Assembly (NCBI GenBank): GCA_016718825.1
Contig: JADKCL010000002.1
Span: forward strand, 1 to 64,000
Source of the DNA: Bacteroidota bacterium
Lineage (GTDB): Bacteria; Bacteroidota; Bacteroidia; J057; JADKCL01
Reading direction: 5' to 3'
DNA length: 64,000 nt
The position numbers and the translations under genes were made by a program. The notes under the pieces were generated by a model, which saw only the letters and a list, made by a program, of their open reading frames with translations, made no database searches and was not told the DNA's origin. Positions within the stretch are counted from its first letter, which is position 1; each line of letters begins with the position of its first letter. Below are positions 43,265 through 50,926 of the stretch, piece by piece.

Positions 43265-43295
43265 AACACAAAAATCCCCTCGTTGGAGGGGATTC
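43265..43295 (-). terminator. Rho-independent terminator of rplU-rpmA
   Basis: A 9-bp stem (43273-43281/43286-43294, AATCCCCTC and complement) with a 4-nt loop. On the minus strand it is followed by TTTTGTG. It lies 27 bp after the rpmA stop. Confidence 0.85.
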
Positions 43296-43321
43296 TGTTA
43301 TTGCTTAGTTGAGCGAATTGA

Positions 43322-43582
43322 TCAGGCTTCAGCCGTCACAACATGCACAAACTTGCGGTCATTTTTGCCGGTGATGAATTTCACCACGCCGTCCATTTGA
43401 GCAAACAAGGTATGATCCTTGCCTACGCCTACACCGACACCTGCATGGAAACGTGTTCCGCGCTGACGAACGATGATATTGCCTGGGATCACGACTTCGC
43501 CACCAAATTTCTTAACGCCGAGGCGCTTGCTATGGGATTCGCGTCCGTTTTTGGAACTACCTACACCTTTTTTATGTGCCAT
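43322..43582 (-). CDS. rpmA: 50S ribosomal protein L27 (bL27)
   Basis: An 86-residue protein of the peptidyl-transferase region. It begins MAHKKGVGSSKNGRESHSKR with no cleavable extension, followed by VIPGNIIVRQRGTRFHAGVG and DHTLFAQMDGVV, all family signatures. It follows rplU by 18 bp in the standard L21-L27 order. Confidence 0.98.
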   Translation of the reverse strand: MAHKKGVGSSKNGRESHSKRLGVKKFGGEVVIPGNIIVRQRGTRFHAGVGVGVGKDHTLFAQMDGVVKFITGKNDRKFVHVVTAEA

Positions 43583-43600
43583 GACTTATATGCTCCCGTT

Positions 43601-43912
43601 TCAGTTATTGATGGATTCAATTTGAATTTTGGAAAACTGTTGGCGGTGACCGTTTTTCTTCTGATAGCCCTTGCGGCGCTTCTTCTTGAAAACGATGACT
43701 TTGTCGCCTTTGAGGTGTGAGAGCACTTTGAAGCTCACAGAGGCACCACTTACGACAGGGGTACCCACCTTAACGGCGCCGAGGTTGTCAACCAACAGCA
43801 CTTCCGATGTGGAAATGGATTCGCCTTCGGCGTTGGGAAGGCGGTGGACAAACAGCTGCTGGTTTTTTTCAACCTTGAATTGCTGTCCTTGGATATTTAC
43901 AATCGCGTACAT
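43601..43912 (-). CDS. rplU: 50S ribosomal protein L21 (bL21)
   Basis: A 103-residue protein. I start it at 43912 (MYAIVNIQGQQFKVEKNQQL), where the family begins; the frame is open to 43960, but the extra residues lie across the promoter. DKVIVFKKKRRKGYQKKNGH near the C-terminus is the typical basic signature. First gene of the rplU-rpmA operon. Confidence 0.97.
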   Translation of the reverse strand: MYAIVNIQGQQFKVEKNQQLFVHRLPNAEGESISTSEVLLVDNLGAVKVGTPVVSGASVSFKVLSHLKGDKVIVFKKKRRKGYQKKNGHRQQFSKIQIESINN

Positions 43913-43947
43913 TGTGAACTCTTGTCGTCTAAATTCAAAAGGAGTGG

Positions 43948-43977
43948 CAAAGTTAAGCATTGATTTTATTCATGCAA
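43948..43977 (-). promoter_or_regulatory. Bacteroidete-type promoter of rplU-rpmA
   Basis: On the minus strand: TTG (43977-43975), 19-nt spacer, TAACTTTG (43955-43948), 36 nt before the rplU start. Full consensus match. Confidence 0.75.
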
Positions 43978-44347
43978 GCCCTTGATTCACTTTTTTTCAA
44001 GTCAGACCCTTTTAGAGGTGGTCTTTGTCAACAGAGCGAAAGGATTGCTGCATAGAATTCAGGACATAGTTGGCTGGGGATTTGTTGTTCGCCTTCACCC
44101 ATTCTTCCAATGAGTATTCGTAATTTTCCGCATTTTACGCTGATATTGAGGTGTATATGGGTTTAAATCTGCCCGCTTTCTGCGCTTCAATTTGAAACTC
44201 CCGTGTTTTGGATTGGGTGTTTGATTGTTTGCAACTTCAGCGGAACAATACTTAAAGTAATTCGGCTGAAGGATGATTTTTTGGAATATTAGAGCTTCTA
44301 AAGGTGTTCACCAACGGGAATTCTCTGTGGAATTGCTATATTTGGTC
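43978..44347. other. Intergenic region between rplU and the gene at 44348
   Basis: About 370 bp of divergent spacer with no gene I can support. TATATTTG at 44337-44344, only 3 nt before the ATG at 44348, matches a -7 box but has no -33 partner. Confidence 0.4.
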
Positions 44348-45028
44348 ATGCGCGCCTTCCAAATCACCCCTTTCTTGCTACGCTTTCGCCATGCTGGAGC
44401 CTTGATCCTTTTCCTGAAGATCCTGTTTTTATCCGCCGATGCACAGATATATCTAGGTGCAGACGGAGCCCACAGCTTTGAAACCATCACCCTTCGTGAG
44501 GCCACGATCACGCGCGGATACAAAGTGGCGCTGATGTCACAGGGTTCGCTCCGCCTGCGTTATAGCCCAAGTGAAAGATTCGGACTGCGACTGGGGCTGG
44601 GATGGATGCCAAAAGGGGCGAGGGTGTTTTTTGCAGCGGATTCGGTGAATGGCTATCCGGAGGGATGGACGCAAATTCAGGCTCGGTATGTCGCCGGACG
44701 ATTTGGGGTCGAAATTGGAACGAATATCAAAGATGGATTTTCGGTAGCCGGAACCATGGATTTCGTATTGGGTAAGTTGGCGCAATCGCGCAGGAAATTG
44801 CCCGAGACCCGCAAATACGTTTCATTCAATGACTTTTTCACAAAGTCCTTCTTCGGGCTAGATTTTGGGATTAGCCTTCAATACAAGTTGCCAAGTGGAT
44901 TTGGCGTGAGATTCGTTCCTACTTTGGAAATACAGCTCAATCAAGCCTATCAATCCAACTTCTTCTTTCCAGAATTCAGAGGTTTTGCACCCAAATTTGA
45001 AATTTTCATTCCGCTGATCAAGGAATAG
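44348..45028 (+). CDS. Possible outer-membrane beta-barrel protein
   Basis: A 226-residue protein starting at ATG 44348 (the frame is open to 44273 with an implausible N-terminus). A hydrophobic segment (ALILFLKILFLSADAQ) is a signal peptide. The mature part alternates polar and hydrophobic residues with aromatic strand ends (GSLRLRYSPSERFGLRLGLG, QARYVAGRFGVEIGTNI, FGLDFGISLQYKLPSGFGVR) and ends with FEIFIPLIKE, as expected of a small outer-membrane barrel of the OmpW/PorT-like kind common in Bacteroidota. No specific family recognised. Confidence 0.68.
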   Translation: MRAFQITPFLLRFRHAGALILFLKILFLSADAQIYLGADGAHSFETITLREATITRGYKVALMSQGSLRLRYSPSERFGLRLGLGWMPKGARVFFAADSVNGYPEGWTQIQARYVAGRFGVEIGTNIKDGFSVAGTMDFVLGKLAQSRRKLPETRKYVSFNDFFTKSFFGLDFGISLQYKLPSGFGVRFVPTLEIQLNQAYQSNFFFPEFRGFAPKFEIFIPLIKE

Positions 45029-45191
45029 GCATTGCTGAATGGCTACCCAAAACGCTGAACGGATGCTTTTGGTTGATCTAGCTCCTTCTAAAAAGGGGTT
45101 GCCAATTGGACGCATCTAGAATGCGCACGTGCATGCTGCGAACGGATCCGTTTGCCGAGATCTGGGAAAAAATGGTGCGGAAAGGTTGGGA

Positions 45192-45617
45192 TTATTTGGG
45201 CAATACCTTGATTTCCAATTGCGAAGCGTTGATTGCAAGTGGGACCCTTTTGTTTTCGAAAACCGCCTTGACCCCATCCATTCTAATTTTGAATCCCTGG
45301 GGATAAGTCTGCAAAAGGTTCTGCCTCAATGAATAAACCGAATTCGTCTTGTTTTCGACAGTTGCTGCGCGCAACACGACAGATGCACTACCATCGTTGG
45401 GAATCAATTGAATGGCTCCAAACTCATAGGCAGGTGCTTCGTCTCCAACCACGGATTCGTGAACGATAAATGTCAGTCGCTGCGTCCCCTCAAGCACCAG
45501 ATTTCCAGTGACTTCCTTGGAATTTGCCAAAATCTGCACACTTGTCGTTTGTGCAATGGTCTTGGAAGCAGCGAAGGCAACAAAGCAAATCAAAAAGAAT
45601 GGGACCAATCGTTTCAT
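45192..45617 (-). CDS. Small exported protein of unknown function
   Basis: A 141-residue protein with a signal peptide (LVPFFLICFVAFAASKTIAQ) and a beta-rich mature domain without cysteines. SVQILANSKEVTGNLVLEG and FKIRMDGVKAVFENKRVPL look like an Ig-like or repeat domain, but no family is recognised. No T9SS sorting domain. Convergent with the gene at 44348 (163 bp apart). Confidence 0.65.
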   Translation of the reverse strand: MKRLVPFFLICFVAFAASKTIAQTTSVQILANSKEVTGNLVLEGTQRLTFIVHESVVGDEAPAYEFGAIQLIPNDGSASVVLRAATVENKTNSVYSLRQNLLQTYPQGFKIRMDGVKAVFENKRVPLAINASQLEIKVLPK

Positions 45618-45857
45618 GGGTTCAATTTCATTGTTTTTGTTGGGAAATTCAAGTTTTCGCTCCTTCGAATGCTTTAATGGACAAATTTTGAGGCTGAACG
45701 GCTATCCACATTCTGGGTTGGTTTTGATTCACCAGGATCCTTTGGTGGAGAGTGGAGAGAGGAAAGTGGAGAGTTGTTCTTGGAGGCTTAACATGTTTTG
45801 AAGGCTCGATTTCACGATGAATCCCGCAACGTAGCGTTGGAGAACTCCATTATATAT

Positions 45858-46676
45858 ATGTCATTTGTGCTTGTGAAGTTGATCCAGTGTTTTTTTATCC
45901 TTTTCGTTTTCTCGCTGACGAATGCGATGGCTCAGGAAAATCCGAGTCCCTACCGCATTGCGCGCGCCGAAGCTTGGGCAGCACCCTTGACCGCTGTTTT
46001 CGCAGGGGCAGGATGGTATGTCGAGCATCGTGTGGAGGGATTTACGGCAGCTGACCTTGCTCTGCTCGATCCAAACGCCATCCCAGCATTTGACCGTTGG
46101 AACGCCGGTGATTGGCGGCCAAAAGCCGGACGGGCCAGCAATATTGGCGTCGGACTTGCATTCGCAGCTCCCGTGGCCATTTTTGCAGCCCGTGAACCGC
46201 GGCGCGACTTTCTCAAAATCGCCTTGATGGCCTCTGAAGCCGGACTCACGGCCTACGGCCTCGTCAACACCACCAAGGGACTTGCCCAGCGCACGAGACC
46301 TTATCTATATGGTACCGCGGCGCCGCTCGACGAACGATTGGCTGACGACGGACGGCTTTCCTTTTTTTCTGGTCATACCGCATTTTCTGCGACGGCATGT
46401 TTCTTCGGGGCCAAGCTCTTCCACGATTATTTTCCCCAAAGCAAGCTTCGCCCATGGGTATGGACGGTCGCTGCGCTCGCGCCCGCGGGCATCGGCTACC
46501 TGCGCGTACGCGCAGGCAAGCATTTTTTGAGTGATGTCCTCACCGGCTACGCCGTCGGTGCGGCAGTTGGGTACCTTGTACCACGTCTGCACCGCAACAA
46601 CGTCGCCCGCACCCTGTCGGTCACACCCAGTTTCTGGAAGGGCGGGAGCGGGGTAGTGGTGAATTTCGGGTTTTAA
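45858..46676 (+). CDS. PAP2-family phosphatase
   Basis: A 272-residue integral membrane or exported phosphatase. Start at 45858 (MSFVLVKLIQCFFILFVFSL), in preference to an upstream in-frame TTG. The three phosphatase motifs are present: KGLAQRTRP (KX6RP, about residue 151), SFFSGHTAFS (PSGH-like with the catalytic His) and RVRAGKHFLSDVLTG (S/R-X5-H-X3-D). Such enzymes dephosphorylate undecaprenyl pyrophosphate, phosphatidic acid or lipid A. Hydrophobic stretches between the motifs fit a membrane protein. Substrate unknown. Confidence 0.9.
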   Translation: MSFVLVKLIQCFFILFVFSLTNAMAQENPSPYRIARAEAWAAPLTAVFAGAGWYVEHRVEGFTAADLALLDPNAIPAFDRWNAGDWRPKAGRASNIGVGLAFAAPVAIFAAREPRRDFLKIALMASEAGLTAYGLVNTTKGLAQRTRPYLYGTAAPLDERLADDGRLSFFSGHTAFSATACFFGAKLFHDYFPQSKLRPWVWTVAALAPAGIGYLRVRAGKHFLSDVLTGYAVGAAVGYLVPRLHRNNVARTLSVTPSFWKGGSGVVVNFGF

Positions 46677-46727
46677 GGCTAACTCAAGTTGGGGTTCGAA
46701 AAAGTGCAAAAGGTGAAACAAGCAAAT

Positions 46728-46759
46728 CTTGTTTTGGCGTCTCGTCGTCCGTAATTTTG
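46728..46759 (+). promoter_or_regulatory. Bacteroidete-type promoter of the dihydroorotase gene
   Basis: CTTG at 46728-46731, 20-nt spacer, TAATTTTG at 46752-46759. The box ends only 4 nt before the ATG at 46764, so the transcript would be leaderless or nearly so. Confidence 0.55.
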
Positions 46760-46763
46760 CCCC

Positions 46764-48104
46764 ATGTCCAAAACCATCATCAAAAATGCCCGCATCGTCA
46801 ACGAGGGCAAGATTTTCGAAGGCGATCTTCTCATCGACAATGGCCGTATCGCCAAAATTGCCCCCTCGATCGCCAATCAAGAAAATGTCTTGGAAGTGGA
46901 TGCCAAAGGCAAATACCTCTTGCCCGGTGTGATCGACGACCAAGTGCATTTCCGTGAACCCGGGCTCACGCACAAAGCGGACATCTTCACCGAGAGCCGC
47001 GCAGCCGTCGCGGGCGGCATCACGAGTTTCATGGAGATGCCCAATACCAATCCGCAGACGCTGACGCAGGAATTGCTGACCGCAAAGTACGCGATCGGCG
47101 CGGCGCGGTCCATCGCCAATTATTCGTTTTTCATGGGCGCGGCCAACCACAACTTGGATGAAGTCCTGAAAACCGATCCGAAAACGGTTTGCGGCATCAA
47201 GGTATTCATGGGCAGCAGCACCGGCGACATGCTCGTCGATGACCACAAAGTCCTCGAAGGCATCTTCCGCAATGCCCCGATGCTCGTCGCTACCCACTGC
47301 GAAAAAGAGGAAATCATTCGCAGGAACCTTGCTGAAGCACTTGCATTCCATGGCGTCGACGACATTCCGGTGATGGAGCACCCCGTCATTCGTTCAGCTG
47401 AGGCCTGCTATGCAAGTTCGTCAGAGGCTGTGGCCCTGGCAAAGTCGTTTGGAACGCGTTTGCACGTGTTGCACATCTCCACGGCCGATGAATTGGCGTT
47501 GTTTCGCAATGACATTCCCCTGAAGGAGAAAAAAATAACCGCCGAAGTCTGCATCCACCACCTGTTTTTTGATTCAAGCTGGTACGCAACCAAAGGCAAT
47601 CTGATCAAATGGAATCCGGCGGTGAAGACTTCCGAGGACCGGGCAGCGATTTGGGAGGCTTTGCTCGACGACCGGTTGGACATCATCGCCACAGACCATG
47701 CCCCGCATACGCTCGACGAAAAACTGCATTCCTATACCAAAGCGCCATCAGGCGGCCCCTTGGTGCAACATGCCTTGCCGGTGATGCTGCGATTTTGGAA
47801 GGAAGGGAAGATTTCGTTGGAAGATGTCGTACGGAAAATGAGCCATGCACCTGCCGAATGCTTTCAACTCCACGAACGCGGTTACATTCGCGAAGGCTAT
47901 TGGGCGGATTTGGTGCTCGTGGATGAAAACCGTCCATGGACGGTCACCCGCGAAAACACATTATATAAATGTGGTTGGTCGCCATTGGAAGGGGAGAAGC
48001 TGCCCGCCTCGGTGACCCATACCTGGGTAAGCGGGCATTTGGCTTACCGTGATGGGTTGTTGGACGATTCAAAGTTGGGCATGCGCCTGACATTTGATCG
48101 CTAG
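46764..48104 (+). CDS. pyrC: Dihydroorotase
   Basis: A 446-residue amidohydrolase of the class I dihydroorotase type, which cyclises carbamoyl-aspartate in pyrimidine synthesis. Metal-site region DDQVHFREPGLTH (residues 58-70): the first histidine of the usual H-x-H is Q60, with H62 retained. K146 in GIKVFMGSSTG is the candidate carboxylated lysine, HCEKEE and HVLHIST supply further histidines, and ATDHAPHT the catalytic aspartate. DDQVHFREPG is common in bacteroidete dihydroorotases, so the substitution does not argue for an inactive enzyme. Monocistronic. Confidence 0.95.
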   Translation: MSKTIIKNARIVNEGKIFEGDLLIDNGRIAKIAPSIANQENVLEVDAKGKYLLPGVIDDQVHFREPGLTHKADIFTESRAAVAGGITSFMEMPNTNPQTLTQELLTAKYAIGAARSIANYSFFMGAANHNLDEVLKTDPKTVCGIKVFMGSSTGDMLVDDHKVLEGIFRNAPMLVATHCEKEEIIRRNLAEALAFHGVDDIPVMEHPVIRSAEACYASSSEAVALAKSFGTRLHVLHISTADELALFRNDIPLKEKKITAEVCIHHLFFDSSWYATKGNLIKWNPAVKTSEDRAAIWEALLDDRLDIIATDHAPHTLDEKLHSYTKAPSGGPLVQHALPVMLRFWKEGKISLEDVVRKMSHAPAECFQLHERGYIREGYWADLVLVDENRPWTVTRENTLYKCGWSPLEGEKLPASVTHTWVSGHLAYRDGLLDDSKLGMRLTFDR

Positions 48105-48211
48105 AAAACCATGCCGAAGCGCTGAAATTCGCATTCGCAGCTGCATTCCAAAAGGCCATTATTCAGAAATGATTGCTTAATTTCGCCAGACTCAGCATTG
48201 ACGGAAAATTC

Positions 48212-48976
48212 ATGAAAAGAAAATACTACATCATCACGGGAACTTCACGCGGCATCGGTGAGGCACTTGCCAAGCAGGTTTTGGGCAATGGAAATGTGCT
48301 GTTTTGCATTTCCCGAAATCAAAATCCGCGGTTGTCGACCGAGGCACACGTCAAACATTGGCCGATGCGCGACATCGCCATCGACCTCAACGACACGGGC
48401 AAAATCCATGAGATGATGGGTGATATTTTCCGCAGCATCGATCCCGACGATGTCGAGGAAATCGTGTTGGTCAACAATGCGGGGATCATTCACCCGATCC
48501 GTTTGATCGGTGAACCCGACGCCTCCGAAAAGATTTCGCGTTCGATCAACGTGAACCTGACATCGGCCATGCTCATCACCGACCGTTTCGTAAGGGAAAC
48601 CGAAAGCTGGACGGTTCCGCGCAAGATCATGAATTTGAGTTCGGGGGCAGCCTCGCATACGGTCGAAGGTTGGAGTGCCTACTGTGCGGCGAAGGCGGGT
48701 TTGGAAATGTTCACACGTTGCTTGGTCGACGAACAAAAGCATGCCAAAAACCCTGTTAAGGTCGTTTCCTTCGCACCGGGCGTTGTCAATACTGAAATGC
48801 AGCAAGAGATCCGCAACGCGAATCCAGAGAATTTCCCTGAGTTGGCGCGTTTCCTCGACATGAAGGAGAAGGGCCGATTGCTCGAGGCCGATTTTGTGGC
48901 GGAACAAATCCTGAGTTTGTTGTCCATGTCCAGCTACGGTGATCAGACGGTGCTGCATATCAACGACTTTATTTGA
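48212..48976 (+). CDS. Short-chain dehydrogenase/reductase
   Basis: A 254-residue classical SDR starting at ATG 48212 (the frame is open to 48173). TGTSRGIGEAL (about residues 8-18) is the NADP-binding glycine motif, LVNNAGI the structural NNAG, S-S-G followed by YCAAKAG the catalytic Ser-Tyr-Lys, and FAPGVVNTEMQ the PG motif. The arrangement with EEIVLVNNAG and YCAAKAGLEMF resembles sepiapterin reductase/benzil reductase-like SDRs, but the substrate is not determined. Cytoplasmic, no operon partner evident. Confidence 0.9.
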   Translation: MKRKYYIITGTSRGIGEALAKQVLGNGNVLFCISRNQNPRLSTEAHVKHWPMRDIAIDLNDTGKIHEMMGDIFRSIDPDDVEEIVLVNNAGIIHPIRLIGEPDASEKISRSINVNLTSAMLITDRFVRETESWTVPRKIMNLSSGAASHTVEGWSAYCAAKAGLEMFTRCLVDEQKHAKNPVKVVSFAPGVVNTEMQQEIRNANPENFPELARFLDMKEKGRLLEADFVAEQILSLLSMSSYGDQTVLHINDFI

Positions 48977-49077
48977 GTTTCGCGCATCAAAAACTTGTTG
49001 ATTCTCCCTCCGAATTTCCTTTGATTTGAATCAGGTGCCTGCTGCAACCTTGCGGCGGGGATCGTGTCTTTTTTGCG

Positions 49078-49959
49078 TTGAAACAATTGGATTCCAAAGC
49101 TGAAACGGGTGAGAGACGGTTTTACGACCGTTTGCGATTGCTGAGCATCGATGTGGCGATCGGCGCTTTGGGAGGCGGATGCATGGTGGCTGCCTATCTC
49201 CAAGAACCGATGCGCTGGGCTTGGTATGTGTTGTTGCCGTTGGCAGTTTGGACGATTTACACGTTGGATCACCTTTTGGATGCGCGTCGCCTTGGCGAGC
49301 GTGCGAGCACGGATCGGCACCGGTTTCATGTGCAGCATTTTACTGTTTTGGCTATCCTTGCTGGGTTGAGTGGCATTGCCTGCCTGGTTTTGGCGGTCAT
49401 TTTCCTCCGAATCCAAGGCATTTACTTTGGACTGATCATGGGAGGAGTCGTGTTGGTACACCTCCTGTTGGTCAAATTGGTTGGCGAACGTACATCTCCG
49501 CTGCTGATCAAGGAATTTGGCGTTGCCTTTGTTTATGCCATGGGAATTTGGGGGTTGCCCTTGATCAATTCCGGCGAATGGAAAACAATGATCGGCATTT
49601 TGCCGTTTGTCCAGTTTCTGTTGCTCGCCTTGATCAATCTTCTGGAATTCAGCTTGTTTGAAATCGAAACGGATGCCCGCGACGGGCAAACATCCTTTGT
49701 CAGGGCATTGGGGAAAGTCAAATCGATCCGGCTCATCCGCGTTTTGTTGGCGATCGTGGCTGCAATCGGCGTTGTGCTGTTGATTTTGGAAGACTCCATG
49801 CAGGTCGTGAGCATCGAATTGATTTTGGGCTTGATGGCGGCAATCCTCGCCTTGTTGTTGTACCGGAAGGCCTGGTTTTCGCAGTTTGAGCGTTATCGTT
49901 CTTGGGGCGATGCCGCCTTTATGCTGCCATTTTTCTACCTCCTGATTTACTTGCGATGA
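49078..49959 (+). CDS. UbiA-like membrane prenyltransferase
   Basis: A 293-residue protein with about eight hydrophobic segments. Two Asp-rich stretches, YTLDHLLDARRLGE (about 61-74) and EIETDARDGQTSFVRALG (about 196-213), correspond to the two Mg-diphosphate sites of UbiA-type prenyltransferases, though the first is less canonical than NDxxD. Start is TTG at 49078, since no ATG precedes the conserved part. The stop overlaps the start of the methyltransferase gene (ATGA), so both probably act in one modification pathway on a prenylated or quinone-like compound. The substrate cannot be stated. Confidence 0.75.
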   Translation: MKQLDSKAETGERRFYDRLRLLSIDVAIGALGGGCMVAAYLQEPMRWAWYVLLPLAVWTIYTLDHLLDARRLGERASTDRHRFHVQHFTVLAILAGLSGIACLVLAVIFLRIQGIYFGLIMGGVVLVHLLLVKLVGERTSPLLIKEFGVAFVYAMGIWGLPLINSGEWKTMIGILPFVQFLLLALINLLEFSLFEIETDARDGQTSFVRALGKVKSIRLIRVLLAIVAAIGVVLLILEDSMQVVSIELILGLMAAILALLLYRKAWFSQFERYRSWGDAAFMLPFFYLLIYLR

Positions 49960-50615
49960 ACCGTAACCGCATTGCAGGAGGTTACGACGGACTCGCCAAA
50001 GGCTATGATTTCCTCGCGCGCATCGTCTACGGCAATGCCTTGCGCAAGGCACAAACCTGCTTTTTGACTTCGCTACCGCCGAATGCAGATGTTTTGGTAG
50101 TAGGCGGCGGATCGGGATGGTTTTTGGAGCAGTTGCTGCGCATCTCCAAGCCCAAATTCGTACTCTACGTCGAATTGTCGCCCAAAATGCTCGCACTCGC
50201 CAAGGCGAGGATTGCGAAAAATTGCCCAAGCCAGCTCGGCAAAGTCGAATTTGTGCAAGGCAATGTCGAGGACATCACCGAGGAGGGCAGTTACGACGTG
50301 GTCGTCACCCATTGTCTGCTCGACATGTTTGCCGGTTTGCAATTGCAAGGCATCGTACGGCGCTTGCGCAGGACCTTGAAAAACAATGGAATCTGGTATT
50401 TTTCGGATTTCAGGCATGCGGAGAAATGGCCCATGTCCTGGATCTCGAAGGTTTTGATCTGGATGATGTACCGGTTTTTCAAATGGTGGTGCGACATTCC
50501 GGCGACGCGCTTGCCAGATTTTCAAGCCGCTTTTGACCTTGCAGGACTGGAACCCAAAGCGACCAAATTGTTTTTTGGGGGAATGATTCAATCCAAATTG
50601 CTTCGTAAAGCTTGA
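49956..50615 (+). CDS. SAM-dependent methyltransferase
   Basis: A 219-residue class I methyltransferase. The start at ATG 49956 overlaps the stop of the UbiA-like gene. Motif I is VLVVGGGSGWFLEQLL (about residues 46-61); motif II YVELSPKMLALAKARI binds the ribose; VEFVQGNVEDI and YDVVVTHCLLDMF are motifs III and IV. The layout (YDGLAKGYDFLARIVYGN at the N-terminus) resembles UbiE/COQ5-like methyltransferases. Together with the UbiA-like partner, a role in lipid or quinone modification is a reasonable inference. Confidence 0.87.
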   Translation: MNRNRIAGGYDGLAKGYDFLARIVYGNALRKAQTCFLTSLPPNADVLVVGGGSGWFLEQLLRISKPKFVLYVELSPKMLALAKARIAKNCPSQLGKVEFVQGNVEDITEEGSYDVVVTHCLLDMFAGLQLQGIVRRLRRTLKNNGIWYFSDFRHAEKWPMSWISKVLIWMMYRFFKWWCDIPATRLPDFQAAFDLAGLEPKATKLFFGGMIQSKLLRKA

Positions 50616-50620
50616 AAAAA

Positions 50621-50645
50621 GAACAGGGGCCAAAAGAGCCCCTGC
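50621..50645 (-). terminator. Terminator-like hairpin
   Basis: A 7-bp stem (50624-50630/50638-50644, CAGGGGC and complement) with a 7-nt loop. On the minus strand a TTCTTTTTTC tract follows, so it would end the gene at 50927. It may also serve the methyltransferase gene weakly. The rest of 50646-50926 holds nothing I recognise. Confidence 0.6.
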
Positions 50646-50926
50646 TTTCAATAACCCCGACCACTTGGATTAAATCTTGATATTCAACTTTAACTGGAGA
50701 CAGTCATCTTCAACTGATGATTCAAAGATGAAGCAAGAATCTTGCGTTTGGAAATCGGATTTATGTAATTCTTACGCGGGAGAAATGAGATAAAGTCACT
50801 GAAAAGTCCTCAATCTTTGTTTTGGATTTGTAGAATGGAGAATAGTCTTACGCGTTCAGGGTGTTAAGACCTCCTGTCAAGCGCTCGATTTCGTGCAGAA
50901 AATTCAGCCGATTGAGCGAAGTCGCC

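Noticed and set aside
45735..45780. G/A-rich GTGGAGAG repeats before the PAP2 gene
   Set aside because: Too short and irregular to call a repeat element.
46305..47381. 358-codon open frame on the minus strand
   Set aside because: Crosses the PAP2 end and the dihydroorotase gene in antisense; repetitive H/E/R composition without motifs.
48943..50229. 428-codon open frame on the minus strand
   Set aside because: It lies opposite the UbiA-like and methyltransferase genes, both of which have clear motifs; the translation is rich in Q/R/H and has no family features, typical of antisense shadow frames in GC-balanced DNA.
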